DNA of 64,000 nucleotides from DMER64 sp041654355 (GTDB lineage: Bacteria; Bacteroidota; Bacteroidia; Bacteroidales; UBA932). The translations under genes were made by a program, and so were the position numbers. Shown one piece after another: positions 42,946 to 52,158 of this stretch (the first letter of the stretch is position 1; every line of letters starts with the position of its first letter). The stretch covers positions 1 through 64,000 of the forward strand of contig JBAZDQ010000007.1 in NCBI GenBank assembly GCA_041654355.1, in the 5' to 3' direction. The notes beneath the pieces were generated by a model. The model saw nothing but the letters and a program-made list of their open reading frames with translations, had not been told where the DNA came from and did not search any database.

Positions 42946-44113
42946 TTAGTAAAGGGTATTTAGAAAGATCCAACGGTTCTGCCGAATGTATCCGCACACA
43001 AGAAGGGGTGGTACGGAAAGCGGCCAGGCGATCATTTCTCAATGCCTGGTACAATATTCCGGCAGCCTCTTCACCCGGATTGATCAGAACCACTTTCGGA
43101 TCAATAAGATGTCTATAAATATAACGGTTGTTTTGCCTGAAGTTCCTCAAAAAAGTAAGCTGCTCCAGAATGATACCGGGATAACGTGAAAACGTATTCT
43201 CCCCGGTCAGAATGTATTTCAAAGGAGGATGACTGCCCGGTAACAATTGGCTGACCATGGAAGTTACCGCGTAACGGACAGCATTTTCCGAAGAATTGAC
43301 TTCCATTACCCCGGGGTTGTACCGGGAACCCCTGTAGTTCATGCCGGATCGGGAATAATCAAAATGGTATGCCCTGATCAATTCCCTGTCCAGGGGATAA
43401 AGCGGGTTGGTTAAAGAAGGAAGGCTGTCAGGAGTAAAACCTTGGAAAACCACTTCCACCTCTTTGGTCAGTCGATCATATGCATCAAGCGCCAGGCTGC
43501 TTTCAGAAGCGATCACACCTACCGTAATGCGTTTGTTTCTTTCCGAATGTAATCGTCGCACATAATCCAGCGTTTTGTCAACACCTGCCTCTAAAACGCT
43601 TATGGCAACAATACGCAGATTACCGGCCCGGATCAGTTCCTGAAGATCTTCAAAGGCTATTACCGAGGCAGGATCTCCGGCAATCACAAGCGCTTTGACC
43701 GGCGGCCTGTCTCCTTCCCGGCGGAACATACCCGCCATGTTTTTTATAGTTTCAATTCGGGCCGAGTCGTTTGCCGTAGGCCGGCAAACAAAATCGAAAT
43801 ATTCGCCTGCAAAATCATGGATCCCGTCGCGGCCCGCTTTGCCCGTTATGTTGTCAAACTGATCAAAGCCGAGTAGAACTTCCACCGCTGTAATATCTTC
43901 TTTTTCAGTGCCAAAAACGCCTATTGGCAATATTTCCCTCTGATCCGGAAAAGAAGCCGGATCCAGGTACCAGGCAGAATTGGTGTCATTCAGAATTTCG
44001 GTGATGACAGGTAACCGATCAGGTGCTTCTTCTTGTGTATTCCCGCAAGATGCGGTCATCCACAACAGGCAGCTAAAGAAGAATATCTTATTTATCGTAA
44101 GTGAACGTGCCAT
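42926..44113 (-). CDS. Lipoprotein of unknown function
   Basis: The 395-residue product has a lipoprotein signal (lipobox TASC, Cys23). The mature chain alternates helices and strands (for example ITVGVIASESSLALDAYDRL, KALVIAGDPASVIAF), with the look of a Rossmann-like or periplasmic-binding fold. I do not recognise the family. It overlaps purM by 26 bp upstream and the exonuclease/reductase fusion by 20 bp downstream, so the three genes form a tightly packed transcription unit. Confidence 0.65.
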   Translation of the reverse strand: MARSLTINKIFFFSCLLWMTASCGNTQEEAPDRLPVITEILNDTNSAWYLDPASFPDQREILPIGVFGTEKEDITAVEVLLGFDQFDNITGKAGRDGIHDFAGEYFDFVCRPTANDSARIETIKNMAGMFRREGDRPPVKALVIAGDPASVIAFEDLQELIRAGNLRIVAISVLEAGVDKTLDYVRRLHSERNKRITVGVIASESSLALDAYDRLTKEVEVVFQGFTPDSLPSLTNPLYPLDRELIRAYHFDYSRSGMNYRGSRYNPGVMEVNSSENAVRYAVTSMVSQLLPGSHPPLKYILTGENTFSRYPGIILEQLTFLRNFRQNNRYIYRHLIDPKVVLINPGEEAAGILYQALRNDRLAAFRTTPSCVRIHSAEPLDLSKYPLLNVCINH

Positions 44114-45269
44114 ATTGATTTTTAATGGTTACCCTGCGCCCTTTTATAGCTTCCACTTTCCCAACAATTCGTGCTTCCAGTCCGTAAGCGGCTGCCTTTT
44201 CTATCATAAGGGGAGCTGCTTCACCGGGCACATACAATTCCATACGGTGTCCCATATTAAACACTGTATACATCTCTTTCCATGAAGTTCCGCTGATCCT
44301 TTGGATTTCCCTGAATAGCGGGGGAACGGGAAAAAGATCATCCTTAATTATATGAAGATCGTCAATAAAATGAAGTATTTTAGTCTGTCCTCCACCGGAA
44401 CAATGGATCATACCGTGCACAAAACTGCGGTGCGTATCCAGAATATCTTTGATAACCGGCGCGTAGGTGCGGGTAGGGGAGAGAACCAGCTGTCCGTAAG
44501 TCAGCCCCGTCTCGGGCTCGATATCCGTAAGTTTCCTGGTCCCGGAATAAACGTATTCAGAAGGAATTCCGTTATCAAAACTTTCCGGGAAAGCAGCCGC
44601 AACTGTTTTATTAAAAACATCGTGCCGGGCACTGGTCAACCCGTTACTGCCCATACCTCCGTTATAATAATCTTCATAATTGGTTTTTCCGAATGAAGCC
44701 AATCCCACAATAACATCTCCCGGTTGTATCCGGCTGTTATCTATCACAAGATCCCTCCGGATCCGGGCACACACGGTACTGTCCACGATCACGGTCCTGA
44801 CCAGGTCCCCTACATCTGCCGTTTCACCGCCGGTAAGCTCCATGCGGATCCCCAATTCTGTCATACGCCCGCAAAATTGCCGGCTTCCCTGTATCAACTC
44901 CTTGATCACCTCAGCCGGGATAAGCCTTTTATTGCGACCTATGGTAGAGCTTAAAATAATGTCCGAGGTCACTCCCACACACAACAGATCGTCCAGGTTC
45001 ATTACAATGGCATCCTGGGCGATTCCTTTCCAAATTCCCGGATCCCCGGTTTCTTTCCAATAACAATAAGCCAGGGAGGATTTGGAACCGGCCCCGTCGG
45101 CATGCATCACCAGACAGTATTCCGGATCACCGGTGAGGATATCAGGTATTATTTTGCAGAAAGCTCCCGGAAACAGGCCCTTGTCGAATCCTTCCAGGGC
45201 ACTGTGTACCTCGTTTTTTGAAGAAGATACTCCCCGTTTGCTATACTTCCCGGCTTCCAGGTCATTCAT
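44088..45269 (-). CDS. purM: Phosphoribosylformylglycinamidine cyclo-ligase (AIR synthetase)
   Basis: The 393-residue protein belongs to the PurM/AIR-synthase family. It has the MHADGAGSKSSLAY and DAIVMNLDDLLCVG segments, GGETADVGDLVR, the GLASFGKTNYE motif and C-terminal HCSGGGQTKILHF. It closes the imidazole ring in the fifth step of purine synthesis. It is about 45 residues longer than E. coli PurM and the N-terminus differs (GVSSSKNEVHSALEGFDKG), as in the Bacteroidota form. It is the first gene of the packed minus-strand unit with the lipoprotein and the exonuclease fusion. Confidence 0.9.
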   Translation of the reverse strand: MNDLEAGKYSKRGVSSSKNEVHSALEGFDKGLFPGAFCKIIPDILTGDPEYCLVMHADGAGSKSSLAYCYWKETGDPGIWKGIAQDAIVMNLDDLLCVGVTSDIILSSTIGRNKRLIPAEVIKELIQGSRQFCGRMTELGIRMELTGGETADVGDLVRTVIVDSTVCARIRRDLVIDNSRIQPGDVIVGLASFGKTNYEDYYNGGMGSNGLTSARHDVFNKTVAAAFPESFDNGIPSEYVYSGTRKLTDIEPETGLTYGQLVLSPTRTYAPVIKDILDTHRSFVHGMIHCSGGGQTKILHFIDDLHIIKDDLFPVPPLFREIQRISGTSWKEMYTVFNMGHRMELYVPGEAAPLMIEKAAAYGLEARIVGKVEAIKGRRVTIKNQYGTFTYDK

Positions 45270-45311
45270 GGTACAAAATGCTTAATCCTGACAAAGATCG
45301 TAAAAAAATGG

Positions 45312-47495
45312 TTAACGGAGGAATAACAACTCCCGGTATTTGGGCAGCGGCCAGAGTTCATCGTCCACAATCATTTCCAGGTGATCGGCACAATGCCGTA
45401 TCTGATCCATAAGGGGTAATATATCTTTGGCGTATGCCGCGGCTTTTTTATGCAATGATTCCAGCTGGTTGGCTTTTTTACGTGCTTCTATAAGCAAATG
45501 CACCAGGTTACGAAGGTCATTCACATAACCTGCCGTTTTTCTTATGGCTTTCAGCTGGGTGGATACCAGCTCCTGGTATTCATCGGCCGGGAAAACTTCT
45601 TTCAAACTTCGTACATTTTCCAGCAACAGGTTTTCGTGACGGATGGCAGTGGGTACAAAATGGTTGATGGCCAGATCTCCCAGGACGCGCGCTTCTATCT
45701 GAAGTTTCTTGACATACATTTCATTTTTGACCTCAAACCGGGCTTCCAGTTCCCTGCGGCTCATCACCCGGGTTTCTTCCATCAGTTTAACGGTTTTGGA
45801 TTCCAGCAATGATTTGTAGGAGGCAGGGACATCCTGTATTCCCCGCAACCCGCGCCGGGCTGCTTCTGCCTGCCATTGGGCACTGTACCCGTTCCCTTCA
45901 AAGCGAATCTCCCTTGATTCTTTGACAAACTTCCGGATCACCTTTATCAGGGCATCTTCCTGTTTCAATCCCGATTTCAGCTCTTTGTCCACCTGGGTTT
46001 TGAAATTTATCAGCTGTTGTGCCACGGCCGTGTTCAAAAACAGCATGGACGAGGCACAGTTTGCCGAGGAGCCTATGGCCCTGAATTCAAACCGGTTCCC
46101 GGTGAAGGCGAACGGAGAGGTGCGATTCCGGTCTGTATTGTCCGGGAAAATATCGGGAACCATTCCCACGATCTGCATCCGTACCTGCTCAATGTCCTTT
46201 TTACTCTGTACCCCGCCTTTCTCAATCAGGTCCAACAACTCGGCAAGTGTGCTTCCCATGAACATGGATAGCACTGCCGGGGGAGCTTCGGAGCCGCCCA
46301 GGCGGTATGAATTGCTCAGCGACGCCACGGTGGACATGATCAAAAAATGGTGTTCGTAGACGGCTTTCAGGGTACATGCAATAAAGCTTAAAAACTGCAG
46401 GTTGTCCTGCGGTGTTTTGCCGGGGGAAAAGACATTGACGCCTTTGTTGGTGCACAGACTCCAGTTACAGTGTTTCCCGGAACCGTTGATTCCGTCGTAT
46501 GGCTTCTCGTGAAAAATAACTTTCAGGTTATGTTTTTTGGCCAGTTTGCGCATGACCATCATGATCATCTGGTTGTGATCGATGGCCAGGTTGGCTTCCT
46601 CGTGGTATGGCGCAAATTCAAACTGGTTGGGAGCTACCTCATTATGACGTGTTTTTATATATACGCCCAGTTTATAGGCTTCTGTCTCAAAATCTTTCAT
46701 AAAAGCCATTACCCGGGAAGGAATATTGCCAAAGTAATGATCTTCCAGCTGTTGGTCCTTCGCAGCAGTATGTCCCTGCAAGGTGCGGTCGCAAAGCATC
46801 AAGTCCGGCCGTGCCCGGTATAAGGACAGATCCACCACAAAATATTCCTGTTCAATGCCGTAGATCACATTGACACTTTCCGTTTCCGCGTCAAAATAGC
46901 GGGCTACATCGGTAGCCGCGTGGTCCAGGGCCCTAATGGACTTCAGGTGCGGTGTTTTAATATCCAGGGCATCTCCTGTATATGACACAAAAATGGTGGG
47001 AATACACAGTGTCTGATCCATGATAAAAGCCGGCGAACTGGGATCCCAGGCTGTATAGCCGCGGGCTTCAAAAGTGTTTCGCAAACCACCGCTCGGGAAG
47101 CTGGACGCATCGGGCTCCTGCTGGATCAGGGAATCTCCCATGAATTGTTCAATAGCACAGCCGTTTGAGTAAGGTCTGATAAATGCTTCGTGCTTTTCTG
47201 CCGTTGTCTCACTCAGGGGATGGAACCAGTGCGTGTAGTGAGTGGCACCGCGCTCCATGGCCCAGGTACGCATTCCTTCCGCCACAAAAGCAGCCACACT
47301 TCGGTCAATCCTGGTTTTCTTTTCAATAGCCTGTACCACTGCATCGTAAGCAGTTTCAGGCAGGTAGTTGCGCATTTTTTTGAGATCAAAAACATTTTGA
47401 CCAAAAAAAGCAGAGACAGGTTTTGTTTCTACACAGAAACGTTCCATTTTGTGCGACGAAAATTCTGATAATGCTTTGTGTCTGAAAGTCGACAT
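45312..47495 (-). CDS. glnN: Type III glutamine synthetase
   Basis: From the ATG at 47495 (MSTFRHKALSEFSS) the 727-residue enzyme has the length of GSIII. It shows the VIYGIEQEYFVVDLS glutamate-binding region, NEVAPNQFEFAP, the HEKPYDGINGSGKHCNWSL motif and NRTSPFAFTGNRFEFRAIG. It assimilates ammonium into glutamine with ATP. An upstream ATG at 47519 adds eight residues without conservation. It ends about 43 bp after purM's start on the same strand but is probably an independent unit. Confidence 0.96.
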   Translation of the reverse strand: MSTFRHKALSEFSSHKMERFCVETKPVSAFFGQNVFDLKKMRNYLPETAYDAVVQAIEKKTRIDRSVAAFVAEGMRTWAMERGATHYTHWFHPLSETTAEKHEAFIRPYSNGCAIEQFMGDSLIQQEPDASSFPSGGLRNTFEARGYTAWDPSSPAFIMDQTLCIPTIFVSYTGDALDIKTPHLKSIRALDHAATDVARYFDAETESVNVIYGIEQEYFVVDLSLYRARPDLMLCDRTLQGHTAAKDQQLEDHYFGNIPSRVMAFMKDFETEAYKLGVYIKTRHNEVAPNQFEFAPYHEEANLAIDHNQMIMMVMRKLAKKHNLKVIFHEKPYDGINGSGKHCNWSLCTNKGVNVFSPGKTPQDNLQFLSFIACTLKAVYEHHFLIMSTVASLSNSYRLGGSEAPPAVLSMFMGSTLAELLDLIEKGGVQSKKDIEQVRMQIVGMVPDIFPDNTDRNRTSPFAFTGNRFEFRAIGSSANCASSMLFLNTAVAQQLINFKTQVDKELKSGLKQEDALIKVIRKFVKESREIRFEGNGYSAQWQAEAARRGLRGIQDVPASYKSLLESKTVKLMEETRVMSRRELEARFEVKNEMYVKKLQIEARVLGDLAINHFVPTAIRHENLLLENVRSLKEVFPADEYQELVSTQLKAIRKTAGYVNDLRNLVHLLIEARKKANQLESLHKKAAAYAKDILPLMDQIRHCADHLEMIVDDELWPLPKYRELLFLR

Positions 47496-47583
47496 TTTTA
47501 TAGGATTTAAATCCAACAAAAATAAAAAAAAATCCGGGCCTTACAGACGTGTTATATGCTTCTTCGTAAATTGTAAGAAATTA

Positions 47584-47615
47584 TTGTTTTTTGTTTAAAG
47601 AAAGGTCTATATTTG
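47584..47615 (+). promoter_or_regulatory. Promoter of the aminotransferase gene
   Basis: TTG (47584-47586) and TATATTTG (47608-47615) lie 21 bp apart, close to the Bacteroidota -33/-7 layout, 29 bp before the start at 47645. Confidence 0.6.
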
Positions 47616-47644
47616 CAGATTAAATTTATAAATTTTAAGTCTTT

Positions 47645-48841
47645 ATGTTAGGTATCTCTGAATTATCCAGGAAAATGCCTGCTTCTCCCATCCGAAAGCT
47701 GGTTCCCTATGCCGAAGCTGCAAAAAAACGCGGCGTTAAAGTGTATCATTTGAACATCGGACAGCCCGACATTGCATCTCCCAGGGAAGCCATTGACACT
47801 GTTCGCAATACGGATCTTAAACTGGTGTCATATCCGCACTCGGCCGGAATTGAATCTTACCGCAGGGGATTGGCAAAATATTACCGGGATGTAAATATCG
47901 ACCTTTCCTACGAAGAGATCATCGTTACCGTCGGAGGTTCCGAAGCATTGCAGATAGGATTGAAGGTTTGCTGCAATCCCGGGGACGAAGTGATTGTTTT
48001 TGAGCCTTTCTACACCAACTACAATACATTTGCCTTAATGGCCGGAGTGAAGTTTGTTCCCGTAACCACAACCATTGAGAGCGGTTTCGCTTTACCGCCT
48101 ATGTCAGAGGTAGAAAAATACATTACCCCTAAAACAAAAGCCATTCTCATAAACAGTCCCGGCAATCCCACCGGAACCCTTTACACCAAAGAGGACATCC
48201 TGCAATTAGGAGAAATAGTGAAAAAATACAGTTTATTCCTGTTGTCCGATGAAGTTTACCGTGAATTCTGCTATTCGGAAGAACCCCACTTTTCCTGCAT
48301 GCAGATCCCGGGTGCCGAAGAAAATGTCATACTTATTGATTCGGTATCAAAACGTTACAGCCTGTGTGGAGTCCGTATTGGATGTATTGCTTCACATAAC
48401 AAAGAAGTCATGAGTGCCGTAATGCGTTTTGCCCAGGCACGTTTATGTGCTCCCGCCCTGGGACAGATGGCCGCCGAAGGAGCCCTGGCTACGCCGGAAG
48501 AATACTTCATTGCTGTTAAAGAAGAGTATATTGACAGACGCAACCTGATGGTAGACCGTTTGAATAAAATGGAAGGCGTTTATTCTCCCATGCCTATGGG
48601 TGCTTTTTATACTACGGCCCGTTTGCCGGTTGACGATTCTGACAAATTCGCCCAATGGTTGCTGGAAAGTTTCAGCTACAAAGGCCAGACCGTTATGGTA
48701 GCCCCGGCCGCCGGCTTTTACGCCACTCCCGGCAAGGGCACAGACGAAGTCCGCATTGCTTACGTACTGAAAAAAGAAGACATCAGCAATGCCATGGACT
48801 GCCTGGAAGAGGCCCTGAAGCAATACCCCGGACGAAAATAG
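47645..48841 (+). CDS. Class I PLP-dependent aminotransferase (aspartate aminotransferase type)
   Basis: The 398-residue enzyme has the PLP-lysine motif SVSKRYSLCGVRIGC, the NSPGNPTGTLY substrate/PLP motif and VTVGGSEALQIG. The fold-type I class I/II aminotransferases of this subgroup usually use aspartate or aromatic amino acids with 2-oxoglutarate; the exact substrate is not decided by the motifs. The start follows a good promoter box. It is divergent from glnN, which would fit a link to nitrogen metabolism. Confidence 0.92.
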   Translation: MLGISELSRKMPASPIRKLVPYAEAAKKRGVKVYHLNIGQPDIASPREAIDTVRNTDLKLVSYPHSAGIESYRRGLAKYYRDVNIDLSYEEIIVTVGGSEALQIGLKVCCNPGDEVIVFEPFYTNYNTFALMAGVKFVPVTTTIESGFALPPMSEVEKYITPKTKAILINSPGNPTGTLYTKEDILQLGEIVKKYSLFLLSDEVYREFCYSEEPHFSCMQIPGAEENVILIDSVSKRYSLCGVRIGCIASHNKEVMSAVMRFAQARLCAPALGQMAAEGALATPEEYFIAVKEEYIDRRNLMVDRLNKMEGVYSPMPMGAFYTTARLPVDDSDKFAQWLLESFSYKGQTVMVAPAAGFYATPGKGTDEVRIAYVLKKEDISNAMDCLEEALKQYPGRK

Positions 48842-48850
48842 CATCTTCAG

Positions 48851-48877
48851 GATGGTGCGCCACTCCGGCGCACCGTC
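48851..48877 (+). terminator. GC-rich hairpin after the aminotransferase gene
   Basis: An 11-bp stem with GGTGCGCC/GGCGCACC core and a 5-base ACTCC loop lies 10 bp after the aminotransferase stop. No T-run follows, so it may be an RNA-end stabiliser rather than an intrinsic terminator. Confidence 0.45.
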
Positions 48878-48896
48878 TCCAAGTTATACTCCCTTT

Positions 48897-49265
48897 ATGA
48901 AAACTCTGTACACTGTTTTGCTTTTGGTGTTCTCTAATGTCTTTATGACAATCGCATGGTACGGACACCTGAAATTTACTTCTATGAAGTGGTTTCAGTC
49001 CCTGCCATTGATTGCAATTATCCTTTTAAGCTGGGGTATCGCTTTTGCAGAGTACTGTTTTCAGGTCCCGGCCAACCGGATAGGGTATGTTGGAAACGGA
49101 GGCCCGCTGTCTCTCATACAACTTAAGGTCATACAGGAAGTCATCTCCCTGAGTGTATTTACTGTTTTTACGCTGGTTGTATTCAGGACAGAGCAATTCA
49201 GGTGGAACCACATATTGGCTTTTTTCCTGCTGATAGCTGCGGTATACTTGGTATTCAGAAAATAA
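48897..49265 (+). CDS. DUF486/DMT-type small membrane protein
   Basis: Started at 48897, the 122-residue product has four membrane helices and the pattern VFMTIAWYGHLK...WGIAFAEYCFQVPANRIGY of the DUF486 family, small relatives of the drug/metabolite transporter fold. Substrate unknown. An upstream ATG at 48852 lies in the preceding hairpin and is rejected. A strong terminator follows directly. Confidence 0.88.
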   Translation: MKTLYTVLLLVFSNVFMTIAWYGHLKFTSMKWFQSLPLIAIILLSWGIAFAEYCFQVPANRIGYVGNGGPLSLIQLKVIQEVISLSVFTVFTLVVFRTEQFRWNHILAFFLLIAAVYLVFRK

Positions 49266-49294
49266 AAAGACCGCTTTTTCAAGCGGTCTTTGTT
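49266..49294 (+). terminator. Bidirectional rho-independent terminator
   Basis: An 11-bp stem AAAGACCGCTT/AAGCGGTCTTT with a TTTC loop starts right after the DUF486 stop codon. The plus-strand tail is TTTGTTAAT and the minus-strand tail TTTTTATTT, so it can also serve the minus-strand DUF3276 gene about 100 bp away. Confidence 0.85.
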
Positions 49295-49400
49295 AATATA
49301 TTGACGAACTATTGTACACCTAACCCCATCTTAATGGGTTACAAAAAACGCGGCAAAGGTAAAAGGATTTTTCAAGATTGCAATAGGTGAATAAATTATT

Positions 49401-49745
49401 TTATTCATCTCCTGACAAATCTTCAAACTTTACGTTGGTAAATTCATTGGGGCGGGCTTCTGTAACAGGGATCCGGTCCTTTATGAATTTAATGACTTCT
49501 TCCAGGCCTTCGGTAAATTTTTCAAAATCTTCCTTGTACAGGAAAACTTTATGCTTTTCATATGAAAACCGTCCGTCTTTGTCAACACGACGTTTGCTTT
49601 CCGTAATAGTCAGGTAATAGTCGTTTCCTTTAGTTGCCTTAACGTCAAAGAAATAGGTTCTTTTTCCGGCGCGTACGGGTTTGGAAAAAACATCTTCTCC
49701 ACTATGTTCCGCCTTGGAGGAACGGTCGAAATCTTCAAAATACAT
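49401..49745 (-). CDS. DUF3276 family PUR-like nucleic-acid-binding protein
   Basis: The 114-residue protein matches the DUF3276 family of Bacteroidota, which has the PUR-alpha fold: KRTYFFDVKATKGNDYYLTITESKRR, then YEKHKVFLYKEDFEKFTEGLEEVIKFIKD. PUR proteins bind single-stranded DNA or RNA. The role in Bacteroidota is not known. It is cytoplasmic, has no partner on its strand, and faces the nusB operon divergently. Confidence 0.9.
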   Translation of the reverse strand: MYFEDFDRSSKAEHSGEDVFSKPVRAGKRTYFFDVKATKGNDYYLTITESKRRVDKDGRFSYEKHKVFLYKEDFEKFTEGLEEVIKFIKDRIPVTEARPNEFTNVKFEDLSGDE

Positions 49746-49798
49746 AAGTCTGATTTATTTATAATATCCACAAATATAAAATATTTGCTTTAAAACTG

Positions 49799-49806
49799 TA
49801 TATTTG
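49799..49806 (+). promoter_or_regulatory. -7 box of the nusB operon
   Basis: TATATTTG matches TAnnTTTG and lies 27 bp before nusB. The -33 element is not clear. Confidence 0.5.
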
Positions 49807-49833
49807 CAGAGATTCTTTTTGATTTAAAAAAGT

Positions 49834-50778
49834 ATGCTCAGCAGGCGTTTTATCCGTATTAAGATTTTTAAGGTATTATTCAGCAGCGTTCATTCTCAGA
49901 ATTTTGATCTTGCATTGGCAGAAAATGAACTCATCAGGAGCCTTGATAAAACAAGACAATTGTATTTTCTGCTGCTCTCACTGCCGGGAACACTTGTTCG
50001 CTATGCACAGGAACGGATTGACATAGGCTTGCAGAAATACCGCCCTACAGAAAAGGAAACAAATCCCAACCTGAGGTTCGTCAATAATAAAGCCATTGGG
50101 GTGCTGGAAGCGGACAAAGAACTTACAGATTCCCGCACACATGGACTAAATTGGACCGCTAACAGAAGCTACATAATCCAATTGTACGAATCGCTTAAAG
50201 AAGAACCGTTTTTTTTGGATTACATGAATGCTGCCGAAGAACCCGGCTTTCTGGAGGATTTGCAATTTTTAATGGATTTTTTCGGCAGTCAGCTGGATGA
50301 TGATCCGGAACTTTACAGTATACTGGAAGACCGCAGCCTTCACTGGGCAGATGATGTAGCCTATATTTGTAATGTCATCCTGACACAATTGTCAGGTTTA
50401 CGGACCGAACATGACAAACTGAAGCATCCGCCTTTGTTTTATAATGATGAAGATAAAATTTTTGCCACCGGTTTGTTTGCCCATTCTTTACAACATTACG
50501 GTGAATACGTAAACTACATAGAAAAGTTTGCACAGAACTGGGATCTGGAGCGAATCGCAGCAACAGATACCATCCTCATTGTAATGGGAGTGGCAGAAGC
50601 AGTAGAATTCCCGCAGATACCCATAAAAGTTACTCTCAACGAAATGGTGGAAATATCCAAGTTCTACAGTACCGGAAATTCCAAAATGTTCGTTAACGGG
50701 ATCCTGGACCGCATCATTAAATTTCTGACAGGAGAAGGTACCATAGAAAAACGTGGCAGGGGACTTGTAGAGAAATAA
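49834..50778 (+). CDS. nusB: Transcription antitermination factor NusB (long Bacteroidota form)
   Basis: The 314-residue protein starts MLSRRFIRIKIFKVLFS, a typical NusB N-terminus. Its conserved C-terminal part (about 210-300) contains FAQNWDLERIAATDTILIVMGVAEAVEFPQIPIKVTLNEMVEISKFY, the NusB helical core. The 150-residue middle extension is usual in Bacteroidota. NusB binds boxA RNA with NusE in rRNA antitermination. It starts a run of nusB-yajC-ybbR-coaE-DUF5606, an arrangement conserved in the phylum. Confidence 0.95.
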   Translation: MLSRRFIRIKIFKVLFSSVHSQNFDLALAENELIRSLDKTRQLYFLLLSLPGTLVRYAQERIDIGLQKYRPTEKETNPNLRFVNNKAIGVLEADKELTDSRTHGLNWTANRSYIIQLYESLKEEPFFLDYMNAAEEPGFLEDLQFLMDFFGSQLDDDPELYSILEDRSLHWADDVAYICNVILTQLSGLRTEHDKLKHPPLFYNDEDKIFATGLFAHSLQHYGEYVNYIEKFAQNWDLERIAATDTILIVMGVAEAVEFPQIPIKVTLNEMVEISKFYSTGNSKMFVNGILDRIIKFLTGEGTIEKRGRGLVEK

Positions 50779-50804
50779 ATATTATTAAAAACCAATATTT
50801 AAAC

Positions 50805-51134
50805 ATGAACACTCTATTTTTAATTTTACAGGAACAAACAACAGCAGCTGCCGCAAAAGGCGGTAACTGGTCTTTTCTGATTATGATGGTAGCCATTTTT
50901 GTGGTGATGTACTTTTTGATGATCCGTCCCCAGAAGAAACGCCAGAAAGAATTGAAATCATACCGCGACAACTTGCAAAAGGGTGAAAAGGTCATAACTG
51001 CAGGCGGCATATACGGCACTGTGGTTGAAGTAAAAGATACTACCGTATTACTGGAAGTGGACAACAACGTGAAGATCAGGGTTGACAAATCAAGTCTTGT
51101 CAAGGACTCCAGCGACCTTCAGCAACAAAGGTAA
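50805..51134 (+). CDS. yajC: Preprotein translocase subunit YajC
   Basis: The 109-residue protein has one N-terminal membrane helix (about 22-42) followed by the YajC core: MIRPQKKRQKELKSYRDNLQKGEKVITAGGIYGTVVEV. It associates with SecDF in protein export. It lies 26 bp after nusB and 75 bp before ybbR. Confidence 0.96.
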   Translation: MNTLFLILQEQTTAAAAKGGNWSFLIMMVAIFVVMYFLMIRPQKKRQKELKSYRDNLQKGEKVITAGGIYGTVVEVKDTTVLLEVDNNVKIRVDKSSLVKDSSDLQQQR

Positions 51135-51209
51135 TACTAACAACATACGCCCTTCCCCTTACGGCAGGGTAGGTACGGCTAACCAAAACGCCTTACAAAA
51201 GTATGGTTT

Positions 51210-52154
51210 ATGAAACGTTCCAGATTGGTTCTAATACTGTGTATAATCACAGCTTTTTTCCTTTGGGTGGTCTACACATTGTCCAATGAATACACCGCCT
51301 ATTTCCGGTTCCCGCTGGAAGTGGAAACCAATCTGGAAGGCCGCACTAATATTTCCCGTCCCGACAACACACTATTCATAAGAGGAACGGCCAGGGGATT
51401 TTACATAATCCGCAACACCTGGCGTAAAAGGACCCCGCCGGTAAGATTTTTTGCCGACAAGGAACTGGTCCATGAGGTCCCGGACAGCGATGACGAATTT
51501 TACCTGATTTCGGATAATATTGACAACCTGGTTAACGATGCCCTGGGTGCTGATCTGGAACTGGAAACCATATTAAGTGATACAATTCGACTGAGATATC
51601 CCCGCGAGCATTTCAGGAAAGTTCCTGTGCATTTTGTTTCAGACCTATCGTATAAATCCCAGTTTATGTCTTTTGAACCTGTCAGGCTGACACCTGACAG
51701 CGTTTTGGTATATGCCCGGGAATCTTACCTGGAGATCATCGAAGAAGTAAAAACCCGGAAAATAACCCTGGGCAATCTTTCGCAGAGCGTGGAGGGCATA
51801 ACACGTTTGGAAATTCCTGAAAACGCCAGGCTTTCACATGCCGAGGTGGAATACAGGATCCCGGTAAGGCGTTACGTTGAAATGTCCTTCGAGGTTCCGG
51901 TTACAACACGGAACGTTCCTTACAGAAGGGAACTTTTTATTTTGCCCGATGTGGTAACAATTCAATTCCGGTGTCCTTTCCAGGAGGCATCCGGCATCTC
52001 TCCCGATGACTTTCATCTTGTGGTTGATTACAACGACTTTATCCGGAAGGAAAGCGGAAAGATCATTCCCATGTTAGAAGCTTCTCCCAACGTGATCAGC
52101 CACATAAATATGGCACCCCAATTTGTGGACGGAATCATCCAGAATCGTTACTAA
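51210..52154 (+). CDS. YbbR/CdaR-like protein
   Basis: The 314-residue product has an N-terminal membrane anchor (about 7-24) and repeated YbbR-type beta-domains, with alternating strands such as VDGRTNISRP-like and YVEMSFEVPVTTRNVPY segments. In Firmicutes the YbbR protein CdaR regulates the diadenylate cyclase; whether that holds here is unknown, as no cyclase lies nearby. It is 4 bp before coaE and is co-transcribed with it. Confidence 0.85.
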   Translation: MKRSRLVLILCIITAFFLWVVYTLSNEYTAYFRFPLEVETNLEGRTNISRPDNTLFIRGTARGFYIIRNTWRKRTPPVRFFADKELVHEVPDSDDEFYLISDNIDNLVNDALGADLELETILSDTIRLRYPREHFRKVPVHFVSDLSYKSQFMSFEPVRLTPDSVLVYARESYLEIIEEVKTRKITLGNLSQSVEGITRLEIPENARLSHAEVEYRIPVRRYVEMSFEVPVTTRNVPYRRELFILPDVVTIQFRCPFQEASGISPDDFHLVVDYNDFIRKESGKIIPMLEASPNVISHINMAPQFVDGIIQNRY

Positions 52155-52158
52155 AACC

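Noticed and set aside
49322..49340. Hairpin AACCCCATCTTAATGGGTT as a terminator of the DUF3276 gene
   Set aside because: The stem has a bulge and no T-run follows on either strand; the 49266-49294 terminator is a better candidate.
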